DNA from: Intestinibacillus sp050255995
Lineage (GTDB): Bacteria; Bacillota; Clostridia; Oscillospirales; Butyricicoccaceae
Direction of reading: 5' to 3'
NCBI GenBank assembly: GCA_050255995.1
Contig: JBFWIM010000021.1
Span: forward strand, 1-20,878
DNA: 20,878 nucleotides
Below, piece by piece: positions 6,897 through 13,249 of this stretch (the stretch's first letter is position 1; every line of letters starts with the position of its first letter). Made by a program: the position numbers and the translations under genes. The notes under the pieces were generated by a model. It saw only the letters and a program-made list of their open reading frames with translations, ran no database searches and was not told the DNA's origin.

Positions 6897-7533
6897 GATG
6901 CAGATTGCGGTCTGGATTCTGGCGGCTTTGCCGTTGCTCGCGGTCGCTCTGTGCTACAGCAGCCTGCCCGCGCAGGTACCAACGCACTGGGGTTTGTCCG
7001 GCGCAGTGTCGTACAGCGATAAATGGGAGCTGTGGTTCATCGCCGGCCTCGCGCCGTTGTTTGCCGTATTATTTCCCGTTCTGCCGCGGATTGATCCGCG
7101 CCGGCGCAGTTATGAGAAATTCATGGGATCCTATCTGGTGTTCCAGCTTGCGATGATGCTGCTGCTGTCCGTAGTGACAGGCATTGTGCTGGTCGAAAGC
7201 TATCGGCCGGGCGTCGTAGACGTCGGCGTTGTGGTTTGCGCGCTGGTCAGCCTGCTGTTTATTGTGCTGGGCAACATGATGCCCAAGTTCCGGCAAAACT
7301 TCTTCTGCGGGATTAAAACGCCATGGACGCTTTCCAGCGAGGCGGTCTGGGTGCGTACGCACCGCATGGGGGGAAGGCTGCTCTTTGCAGCCGGTGTGGC
7401 CGGTCTGCTCGGCTGCCTGCTGCCGCCCATACCGCGCTTTGCGATCCTGATGGGCTCGCTGTTCGCCGCCATGCTGGTGCCCAGCGCAATGAGCTATTTT
7501 TGGTATCAAAAAGAGCAGAAAAACAGGCCGTGA
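6880..7533 (+). CDS. sdpI: SdpI-family immunity/signalling membrane protein (DUF1648 + SdpI domain)
   Basis: 217 residues with about six membrane segments (near 8-26, 51-68, 84-105, 112-131, 165-184 and 187-206). Between segments 1 and 2 is the DUF1648 pattern VPTHWGLSGAVSYSDKW (33-49). The SdpI domain signature follows segment 4: GNMMPKFRQNFFCGIKTPWT (131-150) and AVWVRTHRMGGRL. In B. subtilis, SdpI protects against the SDP toxin and sequesters the repressor SdpR. No sdpABC toxin genes are seen here, so this is an orphan pair; self-immunity to an unseen toxin or defence against neighbours are both possible. The ATG overlaps the regulator gene, with AGGGAG 9 nt upstream. Confidence 0.9.
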   Translation: MKKISKMQIAVWILAALPLLAVALCYSSLPAQVPTHWGLSGAVSYSDKWELWFIAGLAPLFAVLFPVLPRIDPRRRSYEKFMGSYLVFQLAMMLLLSVVTGIVLVESYRPGVVDVGVVVCALVSLLFIVLGNMMPKFRQNFFCGIKTPWTLSSEAVWVRTHRMGGRLLFAAGVAGLLGCLLPPIPRFAILMGSLFAAMLVPSAMSYFWYQKEQKNRP

Positions 7534-7577
7534 GGCATTTATGGCGGCGGAATCCGACACGCTTTTTTTGCATTGAC

Positions 7578-7606
7578 TTGACAGTCTGTGATATAATACT
7601 TAAAAT
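7578..7606 (+). promoter_or_regulatory. Promoter of the small SLH protein
   Basis: TTGACA (7578-7583), 17-nt spacer, TAAAAT (7601-7606). A perfect TATAAT at 7592-7597 is also present but has no well-spaced -35. Confidence 0.55.
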
Positions 7607-7651
7607 GTAAGCTGATTACAACAGAGTAGAACATTTTGAGGTGAAAAAGCA

Positions 7652-8728
7652 ATGCAAAGACATAAAAACCTTATCCTACTGCTGGCAGGCATCCTGACAG
7701 CGGCGCTGTGCTCGGTGTCCTATGTGGCGTTCGCAGCAGATGCGGATGGGCAGCCAACGAAGCCCGTGCCTGCGCAGTACGCATATATCGCCGACCGGTC
7801 GGTCTATTTTTACGATGTGGCGCAGACGTATTCCTGGGCATTTCATGAAATCGACTACCTTTCATCGGCGGATATTATTCAGGGCACGGACAATTATCTG
7901 TTTGAGCCGGAGGCGCCGATCAGCCGCGCGGATTATATGCTGATGCTGTACCGTGCCTACGATATGAGCGCGTACCGCGGCGGGCAGAATTTTGCGGACG
8001 TCCCGGCGGATGCATATTATGCCGAAGCGGTGCTGGCGGCAAAAAACCTTGGCATCGCGAACGGTGATGCGGGAGGCTTCCAGCCGGATACGCCGATTAC
8101 GCGCGAGGATGCAATGGTTCTGCTCGCGCGCACGGTCAGTCGAACCGGTATTGCTTTCCAGTACGGCGACCTGAGCGCCTTTGCGGACGGGAACCAGGTT
8201 TCCGACTATGCGCGCGGTGCAGTATCCGCGCTGATCCACGCCGGTATTGTCGGCGGGGATCAGGACGGTATCCGTCCCAAGGGCAACGTTAGCCGTGCCG
8301 AGATGGCGGTGATGCTGTATCGTTCGCTCATGCTCCAGAGCGCGGAGGACGGCGTGCACTACAAGGCGCATCCGGAACGCGTCAACCTGTGTATCGGTGA
8401 TCAGGTATACAGCGGCGTCGTGATTTCCAATTTTGAAGACCTCAAAACCTATCAGGGGTTGATGAAGTACACCGCTTTCAGCCAGAGCGGCGACGGCCAC
8501 ACGGTCGAGTTCTCTGGGGAGACGCCGGTTGAAAGCCAGATCCGGTATGCGGACGGTGTGCTTGAAGTGGATGGGCAACAGACACCGCTTGCAGCGGACT
8601 GCGTATCGATCCGCGTACAGCCATACAGTGTGCTGAAAGCGCCGGAGAGCACAGGCGAGGCGTATCGCGCCGCCGTGGTTTCTTACAATGCGGACGGCGA
8701 AGCCGCCATCCTGTATTATCTTTCATAG
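7652..8728 (+). CDS. Secreted S-layer-homology (SLH) domain protein
   Basis: 358 residues. Signal peptide (about 1-28, likely cleavage after VAFA) followed by three SLH repeats at about 54-103, 113-161 and 176-225. Each carries the TRAE-type motif in variant form (ISRAD, ITRED, VSRAE) and FADVPADAYYAEAV-like starts. SLH repeats anchor proteins to secondary cell-wall polymers. The remaining ~130 residues are a beta-rich domain I do not recognise. GAGGTG lies 8 nt upstream of the ATG. It stands alone between its own promoter and a strong terminator. Calling it an anchored envelope protein is safe; any enzymatic role is unknown. Confidence 0.88.
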   Translation: MQRHKNLILLLAGILTAALCSVSYVAFAADADGQPTKPVPAQYAYIADRSVYFYDVAQTYSWAFHEIDYLSSADIIQGTDNYLFEPEAPISRADYMLMLYRAYDMSAYRGGQNFADVPADAYYAEAVLAAKNLGIANGDAGGFQPDTPITREDAMVLLARTVSRTGIAFQYGDLSAFADGNQVSDYARGAVSALIHAGIVGGDQDGIRPKGNVSRAEMAVMLYRSLMLQSAEDGVHYKAHPERVNLCIGDQVYSGVVISNFEDLKTYQGLMKYTAFSQSGDGHTVEFSGETPVESQIRYADGVLEVDGQQTPLAADCVSIRVQPYSVLKAPESTGEAYRAAVVSYNADGEAAILYYLS

Positions 8729-8744
8729 CGACAAACAGAAAAGC

Positions 8745-8776
8745 AAGCGCCGCGCGGCCATGGCCGCGCGGCGCTT
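8745..8776. terminator. Bidirectional terminator between SLH gene and rnj
   Basis: A 32-nt perfect palindrome with arm AAGCGCCGCGCGGCCA, followed by ACTTTTATTTT on the plus strand and GCTTTTCTG on the minus strand. It separates convergent genes. Confidence 0.9.
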
Positions 8777-8803
8777 ACTTTTATTTTGAACAGGAATTCT
8801 GAT

Positions 8804-10462
8804 TTAAATTTCCATGATAACCGGCAGAATCATCGGGCTGCGCTTGGTCTTTTTAAAGAGATACTCGTTCAGCTCCGTCTTGAGTTCATTTTTGATGCCG
8901 TTCCAATCGCGAATGTTGTCGTCTATGCATTTGTCCAGCGCCTTCTGGGAGATTTTCCGCAGCTGCTCCATCAGGTCGTCCGCTTCCTTGACGTAGATAA
9001 AGCCGCGCGAGACGATGTCCGGACCCGCAATGACGACGCCGCTCTCGCGGTCCATCGTCACCACAACAACGAGCAGGCCGTCTTCGGCCAGATGTTTACG
9101 ATCCCGCAGCACCGCGGTGCCAACGTCGCCGATGACCAGACCGTCTACCAATACGCGGCCGGACGGCACGGGATTGGCCAGTCGTGCGGATCTGTCGCTG
9201 ATTTCGATCGGCCGTCCGATTTCAGAGATCAGGATGTTTTTCGAATTCACGCCCATAAGCTCCGCAAGCTTGGCATGCATTTGCAGATGGCGGTGCTCGC
9301 CGTGTACCGGAATGAAGTACTTGGGCTTGCAAAGCGCCAGCATCAGCTTCTGTTCCTCCTGGCAGGCGTGGCCGGAAACATGGATCGCGGCGTTGCGGTC
9401 GTAAATGACTTCGGCGCCCTTGCGGGACAGCTCGTTGATCATATTATAGACCGACTTTTCGTTGCCCGGAATGGCGGAAGCCGCAATGAGGATGCGGTCG
9501 CCCGGCACCACCTCCACCTGCTTGTGGGAGGAAAACGCCATGCGGTACAGCGCCGACATCGTCTCGCCCTGAGAGCCCGTGGAGATAATGACGATCTTGC
9601 CCCGCGGATAGCGGTTAATCGCATTCAGCTCAATAAACACATTGTTCCGGTCGTTCAAATAGCCCAGCTCCATCGCAACAGCGGAGATATTCTCCATGCT
9701 CCGCCCGCAGATCGCGACCTTGCGGCCGTGCTTCGCCGCGATATCCAGTACTTGCTGGATGCGGTAAATGTTCGAGGCAAAAGTGGCGACGATGATGCGC
9801 TCGTCACAATCCTTGAAATAACCCTCCAGCGACTTGCCGACCGTCTGCTCGCTTGGCGTGTAGCCCGCGCGTTCCACGTTGGTGGAGTCGCTCATCAGCG
9901 CCAGCACGCCCGCCTTGCCAAGCTCGCCGAAACGCGCCAGATCGATCATTTCGCCCGAGACCGGGGTGAGGTCAACCTTAAAGTCTCCGGTGTGCACCAG
10001 AACGCCAAGCGGCGTTGTGATGGCCAGTGCCACGGAATCGGCGATCGAGTGGTTCGTGTGGATAAACTCCACGCCGAAGCAGCCCAGCTTGATCTGGTCG
10101 CCGGCCTTCACGCGCATCAGCTTGACCTTATCTGCCATCCGGTGCTCGGTCAGCTTATGCTCAATGATGCCGCAGGTCAGGCGCGTCGCATAAACCGGGA
10201 CATTGACCTCGCGCAGCACGTAGGGCAGACCGCCGATATGGTCCTCATGGCCGTGCGTGATGACGAAAGCGCGCACCTTGCTCCGGTTGCGCTTGAGATA
10301 GGTCACGTCCGGAATGACGAGATCCACGCCGAGCATTTCGTCGTCCGGAAACGCCAGCCCGCAGTCAATGACCATAATGTCGTTCCCGCATTCAATCGCC
10401 GTCATATTCTTACCGATCTCATTGAGGCCGCCAAGGGGTACAATCTTCAGTTTTTCTTTCAT
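8804..10462 (-). CDS. rnj: Ribonuclease J
   Basis: 552 residues, close to B. subtilis RNase J1 (555). Metallo-beta-lactamase/beta-CASP fold: HGHEDH (70-75), His138 (HTNHS), HTGDFK (157-162) with Asp160, beta-CASP elements ISTGSQGE (293-300) and HVSGHA (361-366), and VHGEHRHL (386-393), then the C-terminal domain. RNase J has endonuclease and 5'-3' exonuclease activity in mRNA decay and 16S rRNA maturation. The start is placed at ATG 10462, where homology begins (MKEKLKIVPLGG); GTGATC about 10 nt upstream can pair with the extended anti-SD, although the AAGGA is farther away than usual. A 75-codon ORF upstream ends in an ATGA overlap with this start, and the leader has its own promoter and a terminator hairpin. 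Confidence 0.97.
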   Translation of the reverse strand: MKEKLKIVPLGGLNEIGKNMTAIECGNDIMVIDCGLAFPDDEMLGVDLVIPDVTYLKRNRSKVRAFVITHGHEDHIGGLPYVLREVNVPVYATRLTCGIIEHKLTEHRMADKVKLMRVKAGDQIKLGCFGVEFIHTNHSIADSVALAITTPLGVLVHTGDFKVDLTPVSGEMIDLARFGELGKAGVLALMSDSTNVERAGYTPSEQTVGKSLEGYFKDCDERIIVATFASNIYRIQQVLDIAAKHGRKVAICGRSMENISAVAMELGYLNDRNNVFIELNAINRYPRGKIVIISTGSQGETMSALYRMAFSSHKQVEVVPGDRILIAASAIPGNEKSVYNMINELSRKGAEVIYDRNAAIHVSGHACQEEQKLMLALCKPKYFIPVHGEHRHLQMHAKLAELMGVNSKNILISEIGRPIEISDRSARLANPVPSGRVLVDGLVIGDVGTAVLRDRKHLAEDGLLVVVVTMDRESGVVIAGPDIVSRGFIYVKEADDLMEQLRKISQKALDKCIDDNIRDWNGIKNELKTELNEYLFKKTKRSPMILPVIMEI

Positions 10463-10686
10463 AATGGTTTGATCACTTTCCTTTTTACTGTTTGAATATT
10501 CACATAAAAAATAAGCAGAAAATAGCCGCAGACGCACAGCCGGTTTTTCATCCGGGGACGGGTCCGATCAGCGTTTTCCAAAAGGGACGGCAAATACATA
10601 AATACGATCAGCGTCCCAAAAAGCCATAAAGAATCAAGGCAAACCTCAAACAGGCGCCCTTTTATTCTGGAATTAATTCCTATCAA
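10459..10686 (-). CDS. Possible small two-segment membrane protein upstream of rnj (doubtful)
   Basis: 75 codons from TTG 10686. Two hydrophobic stretches (about 17-38 and 48-62) are separated by a charged loop (ENADRTRPRMKNR), with a basic tail. The stop overlaps the rnj ATG as ATGA, a typical coupling arrangement, and codon use looks reasonable. Against it: no SD precedes the TTG, and the start sits in the U-run of a terminator hairpin. I do not recognise the product. It may be a coincidental open frame in the rnj leader. Confidence 0.28.
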   Translation of the reverse strand: MIGINSRIKGRLFEVCLDSLWLFGTLIVFMYLPSLLENADRTRPRMKNRLCVCGYFLLIFYVNIQTVKRKVIKPL

Positions 10687-10705
10687 AAAAGCCGGATACC
10701 GGCTT
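10685..10705 (-). terminator. Terminator or attenuator in the rnj leader
   Basis: Minus-strand hairpin AAGCCGG - TAT - CCGGCTT followed by TTTT. No minus-strand gene upstream needs terminating, and a promoter-like sequence lies about 45 nt upstream, so an attenuator for the rnj transcript is possible. A 5-bp competing hairpin (GGCTT-TCG-AAGCC, 10713-10701) shares the AAGCC arm. Confidence 0.5.
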
Positions 10706-10748
10706 CGAAAGCCCGATGAAGCGATGGCAAGAAATATAAATCATTTTC

Positions 10749-10777
10749 AGTATAACATGTGCTTGCAGCTTTGTACA
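10749..10777 (-). promoter_or_regulatory. Candidate promoter of rnj leader
   Basis: Minus strand: TGTACA (10777-10772), 17-nt spacer, TATACT (10754-10749). The -10 is good and the -35 moderate. Confidence 0.4.
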
Positions 10778-11061
10778 GGTAAATCTACGGAAATTATTCG
10801 ACGTGTAACGCGTGCAGCCTGTCGGCCTGCCGGACATTCGCCCCCCATGAAACGGGCGAAATCCTGCCGCAAACCGACGCCGTTCCATGCAGCGGAATGC
10901 GGTTTTCCGTATCGAAAAAGAAACTGCCTGTATCCGGAAGCTGCCGCGAAAAATGCAATAATATAGAATCTATATAGCATGGCAGTTGTCAAAATGCAAT
11001 AAACCATCGAAAAATGTCACCGAAAATTTTGTGAATATGCACCACAATTTTAAAAAAGCGT
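10778..11061. other. Gene-poor AT-rich intergenic segment
   Basis: No convincing coding sequence on either strand; open frames here lack SD sequences and family features. It holds a short perfect dyad ATATAGA-A-TCTATAT (10961-10975) and a TTGACA on the minus strand (10992-10987) without a normally spaced -10. It may be regulatory or hold an unrecognised RNA; nothing more can be supported. Confidence 0.4.
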
Positions 11062-11090
11062 TTGACAAACAGGCATTCCGTGTGTATGAT
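11062..11090 (+). promoter_or_regulatory. Promoter of the 3D-domain protein
   Basis: TTGACA (11062-11067), 17-nt spacer, TATGAT (11085-11090); predicted start near 11097, giving a leader of about 100 nt. Confidence 0.65.
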
Positions 11091-11102
11091 AAATTACAAG
11101 TT

Positions 11103-11175
11103 GGTAACAATACGAAAACAGAACGGTAACACCTGTGAGCCGTTACCGTCGCCGCATCAGGCGGCTTTTCTCACA
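11103..11175 (+). promoter_or_regulatory. Structured 5' leader (possible cis-regulatory RNA)
   Basis: Hairpin 1: ACGGTAAC (11123-11130) with GTTACCGT (11142-11149). Its loop contains TGTGAG (11134-11139), complementary to CTCACA (11170-11175), so a pseudoknot is possible. Hairpin 2: GCCGC-ATCAG-GCGGC (11151-11165) followed by TTTT, terminator-like. A second GGTAACA (11103-11109) could replace the 5' arm of hairpin 1. I do not recognise a known riboswitch class. Confidence 0.4.
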
Positions 11176-11196
11176 CCACGGAGTTAGGAGTTCCAC

Positions 11197-11829
11197 ATGA
11201 CAATTCGTTTGAATAAGCTTTTGAAAAGTCTGGTTGCGCTGGTCGCCGTCGTTAGTATGAGCGCGGTGCCGGCAGCCTATGCGTATGACGCGAATCAGGC
11301 GTTCGGAGCAGTGATTGCGCCGATCACCGCGGGCACGGCGCAAGGCGTGGCACGCAGCGCGGACCAGATTGAGACCGCTCAGGCTGCTGAGGAAGCCAAG
11401 GCGGAAGCGGAGGCAAAGGCTGCGGCTGCGGCGGCAGAGGCCGCGCGGCTGGCGGCGCTGGTCTATCGGCCGGCATACGGCAGCACGGTTCAGTATTCCA
11501 CCGCGAAAACCGCTGGTGAGGTCATTAAGGCAAACGGTACCTATGCCGGCAGCTTCAAGCTGACGTTCTATTGTCCCTGCGCACATTGCTCGGGCGGCTG
11601 GGGCAGCGGAACAAGTTCCGGACGGCGCGCCATGGAGGGTCGGACGATCGCAGTCGACCCGAAAAAGATCCCGATCGGCAGCCGTGTGTATATTGAGGGC
11701 CTTGGCGACTTCATTGCGGAGGACGTCGGCGGCGCGATCAAGGGCAACAAAATTGACGTTTTTGTGAACAGCCACAGCCGTGCGCTGGATCTGGGCGTCA
11801 AGTATGCAAAAGTTTATGTTATGAACTGA
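11197..11829 (+). CDS. Secreted 3D-domain protein (putative peptidoglycan-active, MltA/RlpA-like barrel)
   Basis: 210 residues. Signal peptide (about 1-29, cleavage near AYA), then an Ala/Glu-rich helical linker with an EAKAEAEAKAAAAAAE run (66-81), then a C-terminal 3D domain (about 118-210). The three aspartates that name the domain are visible: D154 (AVDPKKIPIG), D176 (AEDVGG) and D187 (KIDVF), with the SHSRALDLG segment after them. A FYCPCAHCSGG cluster (Cys 126, 128, 131) opens the domain. In family members such as B. subtilis YabE and the related Sps/Rpf group, 3D domains are linked to peptidoglycan cleavage outside the cell. SD TTAGGAG is 6 nt upstream of the ATG. The gene is monocistronic with its own promoter, structured leader and terminator. 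Confidence 0.9.
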   Translation: MTIRLNKLLKSLVALVAVVSMSAVPAAYAYDANQAFGAVIAPITAGTAQGVARSADQIETAQAAEEAKAEAEAKAAAAAAEAARLAALVYRPAYGSTVQYSTAKTAGEVIKANGTYAGSFKLTFYCPCAHCSGGWGSGTSSGRRAMEGRTIAVDPKKIPIGSRVYIEGLGDFIAEDVGGAIKGNKIDVFVNSHSRALDLGVKYAKVYVMN

Positions 11830-11831
11830 TG

Positions 11832-11859
11832 AAGGGGAATCCGCAAGGGTTCCCTTTTT
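11832..11859 (+). terminator. Terminator of the 3D-domain gene
   Basis: Stem AAGGGGAATCC / GGGTTCCCTT with one bulged G and a GCAA loop, then a T-run. Confidence 0.75.
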
Positions 11860-11860
11860 C

Positions 11861-11889
11861 TTGTCAACCGGCCGTTTTTCTGTTATAGT
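11861..11889 (+). promoter_or_regulatory. niaR promoter
   Basis: TTGTCA (11861-11866), 17-nt spacer, TATAGT (11884-11889), about 22 nt before the ATG. No NiaR-type dyad is seen here. Confidence 0.55.
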
Positions 11890-11911
11890 AAGCAGTACGA
11901 GGTGATGCGCT

Positions 11912-12436
11912 ATGAACGCTGCCGAACGGCGGGAAAAAATTGAACAATTGCTGGCGGAGGCCGAAGCGCCGCTGAGCGCAAGCGCGATCGCACGCCGGTT
12001 TGCAGTCAGCCGGCAAGTCGTTGTGGGAGATATCGCACTGCTGCGGGCAGGCGGGTTGGAGGTGCTTGCTACGCCGCGCGGCTATGTGCTTGAGGCGGCA
12101 TCGGCAGCGCCGTGCGCCTATGAAGCCACAATCGTGTGCGCCCATGATGGGGACGACCGTATGGCAGAGGAGCTGTATACGGTTGTCGATCTGGGCGGCG
12201 CAGTGTTGGACGTGACGGTGGAGCACTCTGTTTATGGACAGATCTGCGCGCAGCTGCATGTCTTTTCGCGCTACGATACCGATCTTTTCCTGGAGAAACT
12301 GCAGGAATCCGGCGCCCGTCCGCTCTGTGACCTGACGGGCGGGGTACATCTGCACAAAATACGCTGCGCCGACCGGGCGACCTTTGAGCGCATCGCGGAG
12401 GCGCTGCGCGAAAAGGGAATTCTGTTTCCGCCCTGA
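11912..12436 (+). CDS. niaR: NiaR transcriptional repressor of niacin/NAD metabolism (HTH + 3H domain)
   Basis: 174 residues. N-terminal winged helix (about 1-60; SASAIARRFAVSRQVVVGDI recognition region) plus a C-terminal 3H domain (about 70-172) named for conserved histidines. H78, E86, H146 and H148 fit the metal-ligand pattern described for the Thermotoga homologue TM1602, and H105 is also present. NiaR (YrxA) binds DNA with niacin as co-repressor and controls niacin uptake and NAD synthesis in Firmicutes. The next gene is a niaX-type transporter whose promoter overlaps a NiaR-like dyad, which makes the assignment strong. SD GAGGTGATG precedes the ATG at 11912. Confidence 0.92.
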   Translation: MNAAERREKIEQLLAEAEAPLSASAIARRFAVSRQVVVGDIALLRAGGLEVLATPRGYVLEAASAAPCAYEATIVCAHDGDDRMAEELYTVVDLGGAVLDVTVEHSVYGQICAQLHVFSRYDTDLFLEKLQESGARPLCDLTGGVHLHKIRCADRATFERIAEALREKGILFPP

Positions 12437-12457
12437 CTGGTTTTTCAGGGACGGCGG

Positions 12458-12485
12458 TTGACAAATGAAGGACGCGTGCTATAAT
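12458..12485 (+). promoter_or_regulatory. niaX promoter
   Basis: TTGACA (12458-12463), 16-nt spacer, perfect TATAAT (12480-12485). The -10 overlaps the left arm of the NiaR-type dyad. Confidence 0.7.
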
Positions 12486-12522
12486 AGCCTATACAGGTGT
12501 CTTGACATCTGTATAGGCTATT
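12483..12522 (+). promoter_or_regulatory. NiaR operator (also a possible terminator for niaR read-through)
   Basis: A 40-bp dyad: arm AATAGCCTATACAG (12483-12496), centre GTGTCTTGACAT, arm CTGTATAGGCTATT (12509-12522), with 14 of 14 arm bases complementary. The centre GTGTCTTGACA matches the core I know for Firmicute NiaR sites. It overlaps the -10 and start point of niaX. A TTTT after the dyad means transcripts from niaR could also terminate here. Confidence 0.8.
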
Positions 12523-12555
12523 TTGATGTTTTTATAAAAAGGAGCGTAAAAGAGT

Positions 12556-13140
12556 ATGAATTCCACCACTGCAAACCAGAGGCTGTACCGTCTGGTGCTG
12601 GCCGGGCTGTTGTGCGCGGTCGCCATCGTGATTCCGGTTTTCTCCCCCTTTAAGATCCAGCTGGAGCCCGCGTCCTTTACGCTGGCGAGCCATGTTGCGA
12701 TTTTCATCGCGATGTTTATCTCCCCAACCGTCGCGGTCGCGGTAAGTCTGGGCGCAACGCTTGGTTTTTTCCTCGCCGGCTTTCCGATCGTCGTCGTCGC
12801 GCGCGCCTTCAGCCATGTTGTGTTCGCCTTTGTCGGCGCGAAATACATCCAGCGTCATCCGGAAATCGCAACCGCGCCGTTCAGACCCACGAGTCAGGTG
12901 TTCAGCCTGCTCATCGGCGTGCTGCACGCGGCCTGTGAGGTTTTGATTGTGCTGCCCTTTTATTTTGGCGGCAACATGGAGAAATATGCAGCGCGCGGCT
13001 TTTTTGTCGGCGTGTTCCTGCTGGTCGGCGTGGGCACGATCATCCATTCCATGGTCGATTTTGCAATCGCGGGTGTCGTATGGAAGCCCCTCCGGCATGC
13101 GGTTCGCCCAGCGGTTTCCTCCGCACCCGCGCGGCAGTAA
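12556..13140 (+). CDS. niaX: Niacin ECF transporter substrate-binding component
   Basis: 194 residues with about five or six membrane helices, the size and hydrophobic pattern of an ECF transporter S component: N-terminal LVLAGLLCAVAIVIPVF, a helix pair around FIAMFISPTVAVAVSLGATL, and a final helix with GTIIHSMVDFAIAG. Such proteins bind the vitamin and use the shared EcfA1A2T energising module, which is encoded elsewhere. The substrate call (niacin) comes from context: it lies directly after niaR and downstream of a NiaR-type operator. AAGGAG lies 11 nt before the ATG. The sequence alone would support only a generic S component. Confidence 0.87.
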   Translation: MNSTTANQRLYRLVLAGLLCAVAIVIPVFSPFKIQLEPASFTLASHVAIFIAMFISPTVAVAVSLGATLGFFLAGFPIVVVARAFSHVVFAFVGAKYIQRHPEIATAPFRPTSQVFSLLIGVLHAACEVLIVLPFYFGGNMEKYAARGFFVGVFLLVGVGTIIHSMVDFAIAGVVWKPLRHAVRPAVSSAPARQ

Positions 13141-13174
13141 AATCGGTTGGTAAACATACAACATCATATTTCAT

Positions 13175-13209
13175 AAAAAAGCGTGCAGCCGGTAAGCTGC
13201 ACGCTTTTT
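13175..13209. terminator. Bidirectional terminator between niaX and birA
   Basis: 14-bp perfect stem AAAAAGCGTGCAGC / GCTGCACGCTTTTT with loop CGGTAA; U-runs on both strands; convergent genes. Confidence 0.92.
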
Positions 13210-13249
13210 CCATTTTACCGGAACAAAGGAAAGGGCAGAGACGTCTTTT

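Noticed and set aside
7534..7570. Terminator after sdpI (T-run at 7563-7569)
   Set aside because: Only a 3-bp stem can be drawn before the T-run; not convincing.
8786..10495. 569-codon open frame on the plus strand
   Set aside because: It lies exactly antisense to RNase J, has His/Arg/Asp-rich nonsense composition, no SD and no family features; a GC-driven shadow.
10747..11007. 86-codon minus-strand frame with a hydrophobic start
   Set aside because: No SD; the later part is Arg/Gly-rich without pattern, and a better explanation for the region is regulatory sequence.
11097..11196. Known cyclic di-AMP (ydaO/yuaA) riboswitch before the 3D-domain gene
   Set aside because: The leader is shorter than that class and lacks the conserved blocks I know from the B. 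subtilis example; kept only as an unclassified structured leader.
12431..12450. Hairpin CCCTGA...TCAGGG after niaR
   Set aside because: Six base pairs with no following T-run; the NiaR dyad downstream is a better terminator candidate.
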